Shown: positions 1-7,902 of the stretch, piece by piece
Layout: each line of letters opens with the position of its first letter
How positions within the stretch are numbered: position 1 is the first letter of the stretch
Origin: Gemmataceae bacterium
GTDB lineage: Bacteria; Planctomycetota; Planctomycetia; Gemmatales; Gemmataceae
Length of the DNA: 64,000 nt
NCBI GenBank assembly: GCA_009692005.1
Contig: SHZZ01000012.1
Location: 1 to 64,000 of the forward strand
Reading direction: 5' to 3'
Position numbers and translations under genes: made by a program
Notes under the pieces: model-generated
Databases searched by the model: none
Seen by the model: the letters and a program-made list of their open reading frames with translations, nothing else
What the model was told of the DNA's origin: nothing

Positions 1-158
1 ATACCCTTGCCTGAAAGATCTATGGAATCGAAACCCTTTAATTTCGGTGAGGAAGCGACTGCCTCTATGTCTTCTAGAGTGATTTGGTTTTTGCCAAGTA
101 CTTTATTGATCTGAGCTTTAGTTAACGGCACTTTGAACTCCGTATGGGGGTAGAGCAA
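1..158 (-). CDS. Partial unidentified ORF running off the left edge
   Basis: On the minus strand an open frame runs from a possible TTG at 158 (or GTG at 131) through base 1 without a stop. It encodes a charged, soluble-looking peptide containing LTKAQINKVL and SSPKLKGFDSIDLSGKG. I do not recognise the family. The stretch 1-300 is clearly AT-richer than the rest of the window, which suggests acquired or decaying DNA. It overlaps, in another frame, the 3' end of the truncated beta-helix ORF. It may be the start of a real gene outside the window or just the remains of one. Confidence 0.25.
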   Translation of the reverse strand, partial: MLYPHTEFKVPLTKAQINKVLGKNQITLEDIEAVASSPKLKGFDSIDLSGKG

Positions 159-882
159 TATCTAGAAACAATACTATTACACCACCTTTCAGAATGCCAA
201 AACATTTAGATAAAAATCGGAAATCTGCACTGGCATCCATAGAAACGAAAAAGGAGCGCCAGAATATCTGACGCCCCTTTTCAAAAAGATTTATTCCCAG
301 GCTATTGGCGCCAATGCCGGCCGTGCCGGTGACAGTTACGGTGCCGCCTGCGCTAATCTGACCGTCCACGCTTACAAAGACGCCGCTGTTGAATTGAGAA
401 GTACCTGAGCCGCCGCCGGTGCCCGTGACGGCAACCAAGCCTCCAGAAGAGGTAATAAGGGAGTTGGCGCCGGTGACATAGACACCGTAGTTGGTATTCC
501 CGGTAGTCCCGCCACCCGTCCCGGTAATGGTTACCGTGCCGAGGGTGGCCCCGTTATTCCCTGCTTGAACCTTGGCGCCACCAGAAACCTGGATGCCTAT
601 TTGATTTCCCCCCGCAGCATCGCCGCCGCGGCCGTCGATGGTGATGTTGCCACCCGCGGTGGTGACATCAACGCCTGCGCCACTGATGTTCACCCCAATA
701 AAGTTCCCTGTTTGCTGAAAACCATTGTCGGCATCGAGAACGATGTTGCCGGTGCTGGTGCTCAGGTCGGCAGTGATGGCAATATTGCGGGCCGCAGCGA
801 CATTCAACACCGCCGTCCCGGAAAAGGCTGTGGCATTGCCAACAGTGACCACCGATGCCCCAAGGGGCCGAGCCCGGAGCAC
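118..882 (-). pseudogene. Truncated beta-helix / filamentous-haemagglutinin-like surface protein fragment
   Basis: The open frame encodes 254 aa. Residues ~10-195 are Gly/Thr/Val/Asn-rich imperfect repeats such as GTVTITGTGGG and GGLVAVTGTGGG, typical of right-handed beta-helix adhesins of the haemagglutinin type found in planctomycetes. Two things suggest a fragment. The N-terminus has no signal peptide, and its first codons lie inside a palindromic dispersed repeat (868-957) that seems to interrupt the gene. After about residue 195 (near base 300) the repeats stop abruptly and the remaining ~60 residues, in AT-rich DNA, are unrelated. It was probably part of a multi-kilobase surface protein gene, now broken at both ends. 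Confidence 0.55.
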
Positions 883-957
883 CCGTGAGGGTGCAAGGGT
901 GACCGACGGGTTTTCTTGTTTTTCAAATGCAACCGTCGGTCACCCCTTCGGGCTCGG
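868..957. repeat. Palindromic dispersed repeat (copy 1)
   Basis: Nested inverted repeat. The outer arms are CCGAGCCCG (868-876) and CGGGCTCGG (949-957); the inner arms are GGGTGACCGACGG (897-909) and CCGTCGGTCACCC (933-945). The inner arm plus GGTTTTCTT matches three other intergenic places near 13032, 36857 and 48708. Copy 1 sits at the 5' break of the beta-helix fragment and 15 bp from the glgB stop codon. Confidence 0.75.
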
Positions 958-972
958 ACGACGCAACGGGGT

Positions 973-2904
973 TCAATGGGGAGTGAAGAAAATCGCGGCC
1001 AAGGGGGGTAAGGAAAGTTCCAGCGAAAAGGGTCGGTTGTGCCAGCTCATTTCCCCGGCCACCTTGGCCCCCTGGTTGCCAATACCTCCGCCCCCGTACC
1101 AGGTGGAATCGGTATTAAGAAGCTCCTTCCAGGTCTCGCTGAAGGGAACCCCGACCCGGTAGCCGTGGCGCGCAACCGGAGTGAAGTTGAACACCGCCAG
1201 CACGGGCTTCTCCCCTTCATTCCCCCACCGGAGAAAAGCATAAACGCTGGCTTCGGAATCGGAGCAATCAACCCATTCAAGCCCAGTGACATCGCAATCC
1301 CGCTTGTGCATAGCCGGTTCCGACCTGTACATGCGGTTCAAATCGGCGATCAGGTTGATGATGCCACCGTGCGGCGCGTGCTGGGCCAAATGCCAATCGA
1401 GGCTGGCGTCGTGGTTCCACTCATTCCATTGGGCGATTTCCCCGCTCATGAAGAGAAGTTTTTTCCCCGGCTGGGCCGCCTGCCAGGCAAAGAGCAGGCG
1501 CAAGTTGGCCAGTTTTTGCCAGGCATCGCCCGGCATTTTTCCCGCCAGAGATCCTTTACCATGCACCACTTCATCATGCGATAGGGGCAGGACGAAATTC
1601 TCCTGCCCGGCGTAAAGCATGCGGAAGCTAAGTTCGTTCTGGTGGAACTTCCGGTGCACCGGCTCCCGCGCCAGGTATCGGAGTGAATCGTGCATCCAGC
1701 CCAAGTCCCACTTGTAGCCAAACCCCAACCCGCCGAGGTGAACCGGGCGGGAAACCATCGGCCAGGCGGTGGACTCCTCGGCAATGGTCTGCACATCGGG
1801 AAAACGGCGGTAAACTTCGGCGTTGAATTGCCTCAAGAAACCAGTGGCTTCCAGGTTTTCATTCCCCCCATGCGGGTTGGGAATCCACTCGCCATCGTGA
1901 CGGCTATAATCGAGATAGATCATGGAAGCGACGGCGTCGACGCGCAGGCCGTCGAAGTGATACTTTTCCAGCCAGAAGCAGGCGGAGGAAATCAGGAAAG
2001 AGCGAACTTCATGCCGACCGTAGTTGAAAATGCAAGACTTCCAATCGGGATGAAATCCCTGGCGCGGGTCGGCATGTTCAAAAAGATGCGTGCCGTCGAA
2101 ATAGGAAAGTCCATGCTGGTCGTTGGGAAAATGTGAAGGGACCCAGTCGAGAATCACCCCGAGGCCATGCTGATGCAGGACATCGATCAAGTGCATGAGG
2201 TCCTGGGGCGAGCCGTAGCGGCTGGTGGGGGCGAAGTAGTTGCCCACCTGGTAACCCCACGAGGCGTAAAACGGGTGCTCGGTTATGGGGAGAAGTTCCA
2301 CATGCGTGAAGCCGAGGCGAGAGGCATGTTCCGCAAGTGGCAGGGCAATTTCCTGGCAGGAAAGGAGCCGGCTGGGGTTGGCGGGATCGCGGCGCCAAGA
2401 GCCAAGGTGGACTTCATAAATGGCCACGGGGGCGTCCTGGGCAATCTTGCGCCCGCGTTCGCGCATCCATTCTGCGTCGTGCCAGGAATAATCGAGCGAG
2501 GCGATTTTCGAAGCAGTCTTCGGCGCCAGCTCCATGGCAAAGGCAAAAGGGTCGGACTTATCGACGCGGTACCCGCCCTGATCCGTTTCCACATGATATT
2601 TATAAAGAGCGCCGGGGCCGAGGTTGGCGACAAACCCAGCCCAAATGCCCGACTTTCCTTGCGCGTGAAGAGGATGGCAACCCGGGGTCCAGGCGTTGAA
2701 GTCGCCGACCACGCTGATCTGCTGCGCCCCCGGCGCCCAGACGGAAAAGTGCGTGCCTTTTTCCTGGCCCCGTTGAAAGGCATGCGCCCCGAGCTTTTCA
2801 TACAGCCGCGAATGCGTCCCCTCGTTGAAAAGGTGCAGGTCGACTTCGCCCAAGGGGTTGAGTTCGGGGGGAACCCAGGTGTTGTTTTCTGCCACAGTCC
2901 CCAC
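973..2904 (-). CDS. glgB: 1,4-alpha-glucan branching enzyme
   Basis: GlgB transfers alpha-1,4 glucan segments to alpha-1,6 positions during cytoplasmic glycogen synthesis. The 643-aa product has an N-terminal CBM48-type domain (FSVWAPGAQQISVVGDFN, ~res 52-70) followed by a GH13 barrel. The nucleophile Asp323 lies in DGLRVDAV, the acid/base Glu376 in IAEES, and the transition-state Asp444 in LSHDEVVHGK. A C-terminal beta domain ends in LPPLAAIFF. Length fits the shorter GlgB type that lacks the extra N-terminal domain. The start is a GTG at 2904. No other glycogen gene lies next to it; it faces away from the membrane protein gene at 2999, leaving a 94-bp divergent spacer for both promoters. 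Confidence 0.95.
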   Translation of the reverse strand: MGTVAENNTWVPPELNPLGEVDLHLFNEGTHSRLYEKLGAHAFQRGQEKGTHFSVWAPGAQQISVVGDFNAWTPGCHPLHAQGKSGIWAGFVANLGPGALYKYHVETDQGGYRVDKSDPFAFAMELAPKTASKIASLDYSWHDAEWMRERGRKIAQDAPVAIYEVHLGSWRRDPANPSRLLSCQEIALPLAEHASRLGFTHVELLPITEHPFYASWGYQVGNYFAPTSRYGSPQDLMHLIDVLHQHGLGVILDWVPSHFPNDQHGLSYFDGTHLFEHADPRQGFHPDWKSCIFNYGRHEVRSFLISSACFWLEKYHFDGLRVDAVASMIYLDYSRHDGEWIPNPHGGNENLEATGFLRQFNAEVYRRFPDVQTIAEESTAWPMVSRPVHLGGLGFGYKWDLGWMHDSLRYLAREPVHRKFHQNELSFRMLYAGQENFVLPLSHDEVVHGKGSLAGKMPGDAWQKLANLRLLFAWQAAQPGKKLLFMSGEIAQWNEWNHDASLDWHLAQHAPHGGIINLIADLNRMYRSEPAMHKRDCDVTGLEWVDCSDSEASVYAFLRWGNEGEKPVLAVFNFTPVARHGYRVGVPFSETWKELLNTDSTWYGGGGIGNQGAKVAGEMSWHNRPFSLELSLPPLAAIFFTPH

Positions 2905-2998
2905 CAGATGGAATCGTCAGCATCGCGCCACCTCCAAAGGTGGAAAACGCCTCTTTCGCATTGTACGAAGGGAAAGTTAAAAGAACCTCGCCGCAAGA

Positions 2999-3799
2999 GT
3001 GATTCCTCTCGCGAAGAATGATACAATCATTTCAACCTGGATTTTAAAAGCCTTTAGGAAACGAGCGAGTTTGACCCCTTTCCAAATAATGCTTCTCCTG
3101 CTGATCTTCGCGGTTGTGGTGGCGTTGATCACCAGGAATTTTCCCACGCACAAGCTGGAAGAAACCCCGGCGGAAACTCCGGACGGTGGTGTGCCTGGTC
3201 CGCCCAGTAGGTTGCCCGATCCCTTGCCCAGCAATTTGCCCATTACAGAAGATGGCCGGGAAACAGCCAACCGACTGTGGGCCATTCAATACGCCCGCGG
3301 TCGCTTGACCCTGCCTTCCCTTTTCCTGATGGGGTTGGGGGCCATCAACCTGGTTCTCGGCGCCCTGGTCCTCACCCGCACGGTGCAGGTGGGGATGATG
3401 CCCCAAGAGGATTTTGCCAAAGAAATGGAAATGGCCCAGGACCTTACGAAAAAGCTTTTTCCCCAGTTCGCCCCAACGATGGACCAGGCTGACATGAATC
3501 CGGCCCGCCTGCGCCACCAAACCATGTGGATCAACGGCGGCATGAGCGCCTTGCTGTTGCTCGGGTCTTGGCTGATGAGCGTGGGCGGCTGGCGGCTAAG
3601 GAACCTGCAATCGTACCGCATGGGATTGGTCGGCGCGGTTTACGCCGCCCTGCCCTGCGTCAGCATCGCGGGTTGCTGCGGCATCGGCCAGATCGTCGCC
3701 GCCTGGTGTATCTTCATCCTCTTCGACCCCGTGGTCCGCGCCGCCTTTCACTGGGTGAACCAGGATGCCGCCAGTCAATCTCCGGATTCTCACTGTTGA
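2999..3799 (+). CDS. Predicted multi-pass membrane protein of unknown function
   Basis: The 266-aa product has a basic N-terminus and about four to five hydrophobic segments: MLLLLIFAVVVALI (~res 31-44), LFLMGLGAINLVLGALVL (~108-125), a segment around MSALLLLGSWLMSVGG (~182) and a double segment at ~208-240 containing CCGIGQIVAAWCIFIL. A Pro-rich linker (~res 52-80) follows the first segment. I recognise no domain family. The GTG at 2999 has no convincing ribosome site, and the ATG at 3089 would start directly inside the first membrane segment, so the upstream start is kept with reservations. It ends 24 bp before the transporter gene and may be cotranscribed with it. Confidence 0.6.
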   Translation: MIPLAKNDTIISTWILKAFRKRASLTPFQIMLLLLIFAVVVALITRNFPTHKLEETPAETPDGGVPGPPSRLPDPLPSNLPITEDGRETANRLWAIQYARGRLTLPSLFLMGLGAINLVLGALVLTRTVQVGMMPQEDFAKEMEMAQDLTKKLFPQFAPTMDQADMNPARLRHQTMWINGGMSALLLLGSWLMSVGGWRLRNLQSYRMGLVGAVYAALPCVSIAGCCGIGQIVAAWCIFILFDPVVRAAFHWVNQDAASQSPDSHC

Positions 3800-3823
3800 C
3801 CGGGCAAGACCAAGGTGCCTTAC

Positions 3824-5305
3824 ATGAACTCCGCGCTGGTGTTGCTATTGCTCCTTTGCGGGGAGGAAAAGAAGCCGCTGACCTGGGCTGCGGACCAGGA
3901 GGGCGGCGCTCCTTACATCTTCCTGGATAAAAAGCTCGGCCGGGTCGGGTTTGAAGTCGACATTATTGCAGCCCTGGCCAGGGAACTGGGTCGGCCGATC
4001 GAGTTCAAGCAATACCCCTTCGACAATCTCATCCCCGGCCTGATCAAGGGCGATTTCGACTTTGCCATGAATGGTTTGGAAGTGACCGAGGAACGGAAAA
4101 AATCGGTTCGCTTCAGCACTCCGTACTATGTTTACCGGCAGCAGTTGGTAATCAGGAAAGAGGAAAAGCGCTTTGGGACTTTGCTGGGATTGAAAAAAAC
4201 GCCGGGCGCCGTGGCCGGGACTTTGGAGGCCAGCCAGGCGGAGAGGTTGCTCGATGCCGCCGGCATCATCAAGCGCATTTACCCCAGCCCAACGGAAGCC
4301 TACGCCGACCTGGCCATCGGCGGGCGCATCGATGGCGTCTTTCTCGATCTCCCCATGGCCCTGAGCTACGCCCAAAACGACCCGCGCCTGGTGTTCGCGG
4401 GGAAACCGACCGCGCGTGGATTCTACGCCCTAGCCTTTCGACTCAAGGACGAAGCACTGGCCAAGGAAATCGACACCGGGCTGGACAGGCTCAGGTCTAA
4501 TGGGAAACTGCGGGAGATCCTGGTCAAGTGGGATCTGTGGGACGAAAGCCAGGAACAACTGATGCCGGGCTTCCTCTTCGAGGAAGAGGGCAAGCCGGGC
4601 GCCGGGCCGCAATCCCTCATCGACGAAAATCAATCGTGGACCCCCAGGCGGTATTTGCCCCTGCTGCTGGAAGGGGCCTGGGTGACGGCGCAATTAACCG
4701 TGTGGAGTTTCGCCCTGGCCCTGATCCTGGCCTTGCCCTTGGCCCTGGCGCGGATGCATGGCCCCGGGTGGTTGAAGAATTTGGCGCTGATCTACATTGA
4801 ATTCTTCCGCGGCATTCCGGTGTTGCTCCTGCTCTTCTTCCTCTATTTCGGCTTGCCGGGCATTGCCGAGGCCTGCGGCTGGAAGGTCTCGCTGGCTCTG
4901 AGCCCGTTCGCCGTCGCCGCCATCGGGCTGGGACTGAACTACTCCGCTTACGAGGCGGAAAACTTTCGCTCAGGGATACAATCGGTCGGCGCCGGGCAGT
5001 GGGAAGCGGCCGCCTCGCTCGGCATGGGCCGCGCCACCACCTTCCGCAGGATCATTTTGCCCCAGGCCATGCGCTCCGCCCTTCCCAGCATGACCAACGA
5101 TTTGGTTGGCTTGTTCAAAGACACCAGCATCGCCAGCGCTGTCGCCCTGGTGGAACTGAACAAGCAGTACCAGATTCTGGCCAAGTCGAGTTTGAAGTTC
5201 GTGGAAATCGGCTTGATCACGGCGGCGCTCTACCTGATTCTCTCGGTCCCACTCGGGCGGCTGGCCCGGGCCCTGGAAAATAAATTCTCTCCAGAGAAAA
5301 GGTAA
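3824..5305 (+). CDS. Polar amino acid ABC transporter, substrate-binding protein fused to permease
   Basis: One polypeptide (493 aa) joins two subunits that are usually separate. Residues ~15-240 form a family-3 periplasmic binding protein (VGFEVDIIAALARELG, MNGLEVTEERKKSVRFS). Residues ~280-490 form a HisM/GlnP-type permease with the EAA-like loop EAAASLGMGRATTFRRIILPQ and the N-terminal segment LLLEGAWVTAQLTVW. The N-terminus is a short hydrophobic leader with a Cys (LLLLLCGEE), possibly a lipoprotein anchor. ATG 3824 is preferred because AAGG lies 8 bp upstream; a GTG at 3815 is in frame. The ATPase gene follows after 11 bp. Fused GlnPH-type importers are known in other bacteria. Polar amino acid uptake is likely; the exact substrate cannot be told. 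Confidence 0.88.
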   Translation: MNSALVLLLLLCGEEKKPLTWAADQEGGAPYIFLDKKLGRVGFEVDIIAALARELGRPIEFKQYPFDNLIPGLIKGDFDFAMNGLEVTEERKKSVRFSTPYYVYRQQLVIRKEEKRFGTLLGLKKTPGAVAGTLEASQAERLLDAAGIIKRIYPSPTEAYADLAIGGRIDGVFLDLPMALSYAQNDPRLVFAGKPTARGFYALAFRLKDEALAKEIDTGLDRLRSNGKLREILVKWDLWDESQEQLMPGFLFEEEGKPGAGPQSLIDENQSWTPRRYLPLLLEGAWVTAQLTVWSFALALILALPLALARMHGPGWLKNLALIYIEFFRGIPVLLLLFFLYFGLPGIAEACGWKVSLALSPFAVAAIGLGLNYSAYEAENFRSGIQSVGAGQWEAAASLGMGRATTFRRIILPQAMRSALPSMTNDLVGLFKDTSIASAVALVELNKQYQILAKSSLKFVEIGLITAALYLILSVPLGRLARALENKFSPEKR

Positions 5306-5316
5306 CCGAAGCCCGT

Positions 5317-6060
5317 ATGAAAATCACCGTGCGCGGCATCAAGAAGTCTTTCGACAACCGGCTGGTGCTGGATGGCATCGACCTCGACATCCACGAAGGC
5401 GAGACGGTGGCTCTGCTCGGCCCCAGCGGCTCGGGCAAATCGACCTTGCTGCGCTGCCTTAACGGCTTGAATTCCTTCGACGAGGGCACTGTGGGCATCG
5501 ATCAGTATTCCCTGGGCTCGCATAATTCAGGCCAATTTAACGCCGCCTCCAGGGATTTACGCCGGCTATTGGGCATGATCTTCCAGGATTTCAACCTCTT
5601 TCCCCACAAGACGGCGCTGGAAAATGTCATGGAGGCTCCCCGGCAAGTGCTGAAACTCTCCCTGTCTGAAGCCCGAGATCAGGCCCTGGCGCTCTTGAAG
5701 CAAGTCGGGCTCGATTCTCACGCCAATCATTACCCTGCCGAGTTGTCGGGCGGGCAGAAGCAGCGCGTGGCCATTGCCCGGGCTCTGGCCATGAAGCCCC
5801 GCGGCTTGCTCTGTGATGAAATTACCAGCGCCCTCGACCCGGAGAAAAAACACGAAGTGCTGGAGGTGCTGGAAAAGTTGAAGGCAGAGGGCATGACCCT
5901 GGTCATGGTCACGCATGAGATCGGATTCGCCCGCCGCGCCGCTGACAGAGTTGTCTTTCTGGCCGAGGGAAAAATCGTGGAAGAAGGTCCGCCGGAGCAG
6001 TTACTTGGCAACCCCGCATCCGAGCGTTTGAAAAAGTTCCTGGCCAATTTGCTCGGGTGA
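5317..6060 (+). CDS. Polar amino acid ABC transporter ATP-binding protein
   Basis: A 247-aa GlnQ/HisP-type ATPase that powers the importer encoded just upstream. Walker A is GPSGSGKST (~res 34-42), the Q-loop is MIFQDFNLF, the signature is LSGGQKQR and Walker B is LLCDEITSALDP, where the usual DEPTSALDP Pro is replaced by Ile. The switch His is in MVTHEIGFA. Its TGA stop abuts the stop of the convergent FG-GAP gene at the palindrome TGATCA (6058-6063), so no room exists for a separate terminator. Confidence 0.93.
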   Translation: MKITVRGIKKSFDNRLVLDGIDLDIHEGETVALLGPSGSGKSTLLRCLNGLNSFDEGTVGIDQYSLGSHNSGQFNAASRDLRRLLGMIFQDFNLFPHKTALENVMEAPRQVLKLSLSEARDQALALLKQVGLDSHANHYPAELSGGQKQRVAIARALAMKPRGLLCDEITSALDPEKKHEVLEVLEKLKAEGMTLVMVTHEIGFARRAADRVVFLAEGKIVEEGPPEQLLGNPASERLKKFLANLLG

Positions 6061-7815
6061 TCAAGAAATCAATTCGGCGTGGGCGGCCACTGGGCTTCCC
6101 TGAGTGGGGCGGAAGGACATTTGGGATTTCTCCTGGGGCAAGAGGATACGGCCGAGAAGTTCTTCAATCTCGCCGGAATTGCGGAAATTCGCCCACAGCA
6201 CCCGTCCCTCGGGTGTTACTGAACCGAGGAAGAAATAGCTCTCCGGCCCGGTCGAATTCCCCCAGAAATAGCCGTTGGTAAAATCCTCGATTACCAAAGT
6301 ATCCTGCGTCTCCTCTTTGGTCAGGAGGTTTTTGTAACTGATTTCCCAGGTGGTTCCTTTTAACCAGCGGAACTCTTCGGATCGGTAATCTCCCAGGTCG
6401 GGAACTTGAGCCGGATTTGGGGGATTGAAACCGTCGCGGTACTCCAGCATATAGGCCCAATGAGTCAGGAAACCCGACCCACCGGGGGAAATCATCTGCA
6501 TTTCCACCGCCCATTGATTATTGATATAACGCATTTGGCCCCAGCCAATCGTGGTGATTTCCGGGGAGGTCTCGTTGCCTGCAAGGGGGAGAAACCGCAT
6601 CTGCCAAACGCCATTGGCCGTCACATGCCCGTTGAAAGAAAAGCCCAAGGGTTGAAAACCGGTCGATGAAATAATCACCTCGCAAAAGCCAGAAAACACT
6701 CCTTGGTTGCACTCGGTAATCTGCCACAGGGTTTGATCAGCCGCCGGGAGGGTTATTCCCTGGCTGGAGAAGAAAATGGACTTCATGTCGCCAATGGGCA
6801 CAAACCAGCGAGTACCCTCGAGCCAATCCCAGCGGGTGTTGTCCGCAAAGGAAAGGGGCAGCGCGCCGTTTTCACTTCCAATCGCCGAACCAAGCAAGGC
6901 CCCCATGCTGGAATACTGATTCCAGCCGCTTGAATTCTCGACCAGAAGCGCTGGTCCATTGAGGTTGTCGGCGATGATCAGGCGCACGCCATTGCGCTGG
7001 CCAGGGTCATCGGCCATGAAAGAAAAGATCGCCTCGCCAGTTTCTAAATTGAAACCCCGCACATGGGGCCCGCCGCCGGTCTTAGCGCCCACGGCCAGGA
7101 AGGAATCCTGCATGGTGAGCCCAACCCCCGCGGCCAGGTTCACTCCACCGGTAAACTCCTGGGCAAAGGAAAAAAACTCGCGCAGAGAAGCGCCGGTTTG
7201 TGCATCCAGGACGCGCACATGCGGCCCGCCGCCAGGGCCAGCGCCCACGATGATTTCACAAAACTCATCACCATTGATATCCGCTACGGCCAAACTCACC
7301 CCGCCCGTAAACTCCGGTGCAAAAACAAAGCTGTCAAAAAGAATTTCACCCGAAACGACATCGTAACCGCGCACATGCGGCCCGCCGCCAGGTCCAGCGC
7401 CCACGATCAGGTCGACCACGACATCGCCATTCAGATCCCCGGCAGCCAGCGACACCCCGCCGGTGAAAAGGGGGGAGAAAACCATGAACTCTTGCACCGA
7501 CTTGCCAGTTTGGCCATCGAACACCCGCACATGGGATCCGCCACCTGATTCCGGAGCAACAGCGACATCCTCAATTCCATCCCCGGTAAAATCCCCGAGC
7601 GCCACGGCTAAATTTCCCGTGAATTGCACATCGAAGGGCTGGATCTCCACCTCTGTGGTAGAGCCTTCCGGAGTGAAACGAAATACTGGACTGGAACCGG
7701 GATTTTGCACAAGTTGCAAAGTTGCCGCGCTCGGCACGGTGCGAGATTCCAAACTTTCCAATTGTGGCCGCATCATTGAATCCGTGGAAAAAGGCGAGCA
7801 ATCCAACGCCTCCAT
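6061..7815 (-). CDS. Exported FG-GAP/VCBS repeat protein with LExLExRxVP motif
   Basis: The first half (~res 50-300) carries FG-GAP-like beta-propeller repeats with Ca-binding type GDFTGDGIEDVAV and repeated GAGPGGGPHVR units. The N-terminus has LESLESRTVPS, an export-associated motif seen in Gemmata-type planctomycete surface proteins; a second copy lies in the protein at 57868. The second half (~res 320-584) seems to hold two related beta-rich modules, each beginning with WLxGTxW and containing a GxVTxxGxVW-like strand. Start is uncertain: ATG 7815 is chosen, a TTG at 7842 and ATG at 7776 are in frame, and none has a good ribosome site. A cell-surface or extracellular location is likely; the ligand is unknown. 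Confidence 0.75.
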   Translation of the reverse strand: MEALDCSPFSTDSMMRPQLESLESRTVPSAATLQLVQNPGSSPVFRFTPEGSTTEVEIQPFDVQFTGNLAVALGDFTGDGIEDVAVAPESGGGSHVRVFDGQTGKSVQEFMVFSPLFTGGVSLAAGDLNGDVVVDLIVGAGPGGGPHVRGYDVVSGEILFDSFVFAPEFTGGVSLAVADINGDEFCEIIVGAGPGGGPHVRVLDAQTGASLREFFSFAQEFTGGVNLAAGVGLTMQDSFLAVGAKTGGGPHVRGFNLETGEAIFSFMADDPGQRNGVRLIIADNLNGPALLVENSSGWNQYSSMGALLGSAIGSENGALPLSFADNTRWDWLEGTRWFVPIGDMKSIFFSSQGITLPAADQTLWQITECNQGVFSGFCEVIISSTGFQPLGFSFNGHVTANGVWQMRFLPLAGNETSPEITTIGWGQMRYINNQWAVEMQMISPGGSGFLTHWAYMLEYRDGFNPPNPAQVPDLGDYRSEEFRWLKGTTWEISYKNLLTKEETQDTLVIEDFTNGYFWGNSTGPESYFFLGSVTPEGRVLWANFRNSGEIEELLGRILLPQEKSQMSFRPTQGSPVAAHAELIS

Positions 7816-7902
7816 TCTAGGATCGAAAAATTCTGTAATCAAGTGAGTTTAAGTCAAAACAACAGCTAATTGACTTCTTCTGATTGGTAAAACCGGCCCT
7901 GG

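Noticed and set aside
2167..3021. A 284-aa open frame on the plus strand
   Set aside because: Antisense to glgB, whose catalytic residues are all intact; no family features.
6058..6063. TGATCA joining two convergent stop codons as a regulatory site
   Set aside because: The palindrome is explained by the two abutting stop codons; nothing else marks it as a site.
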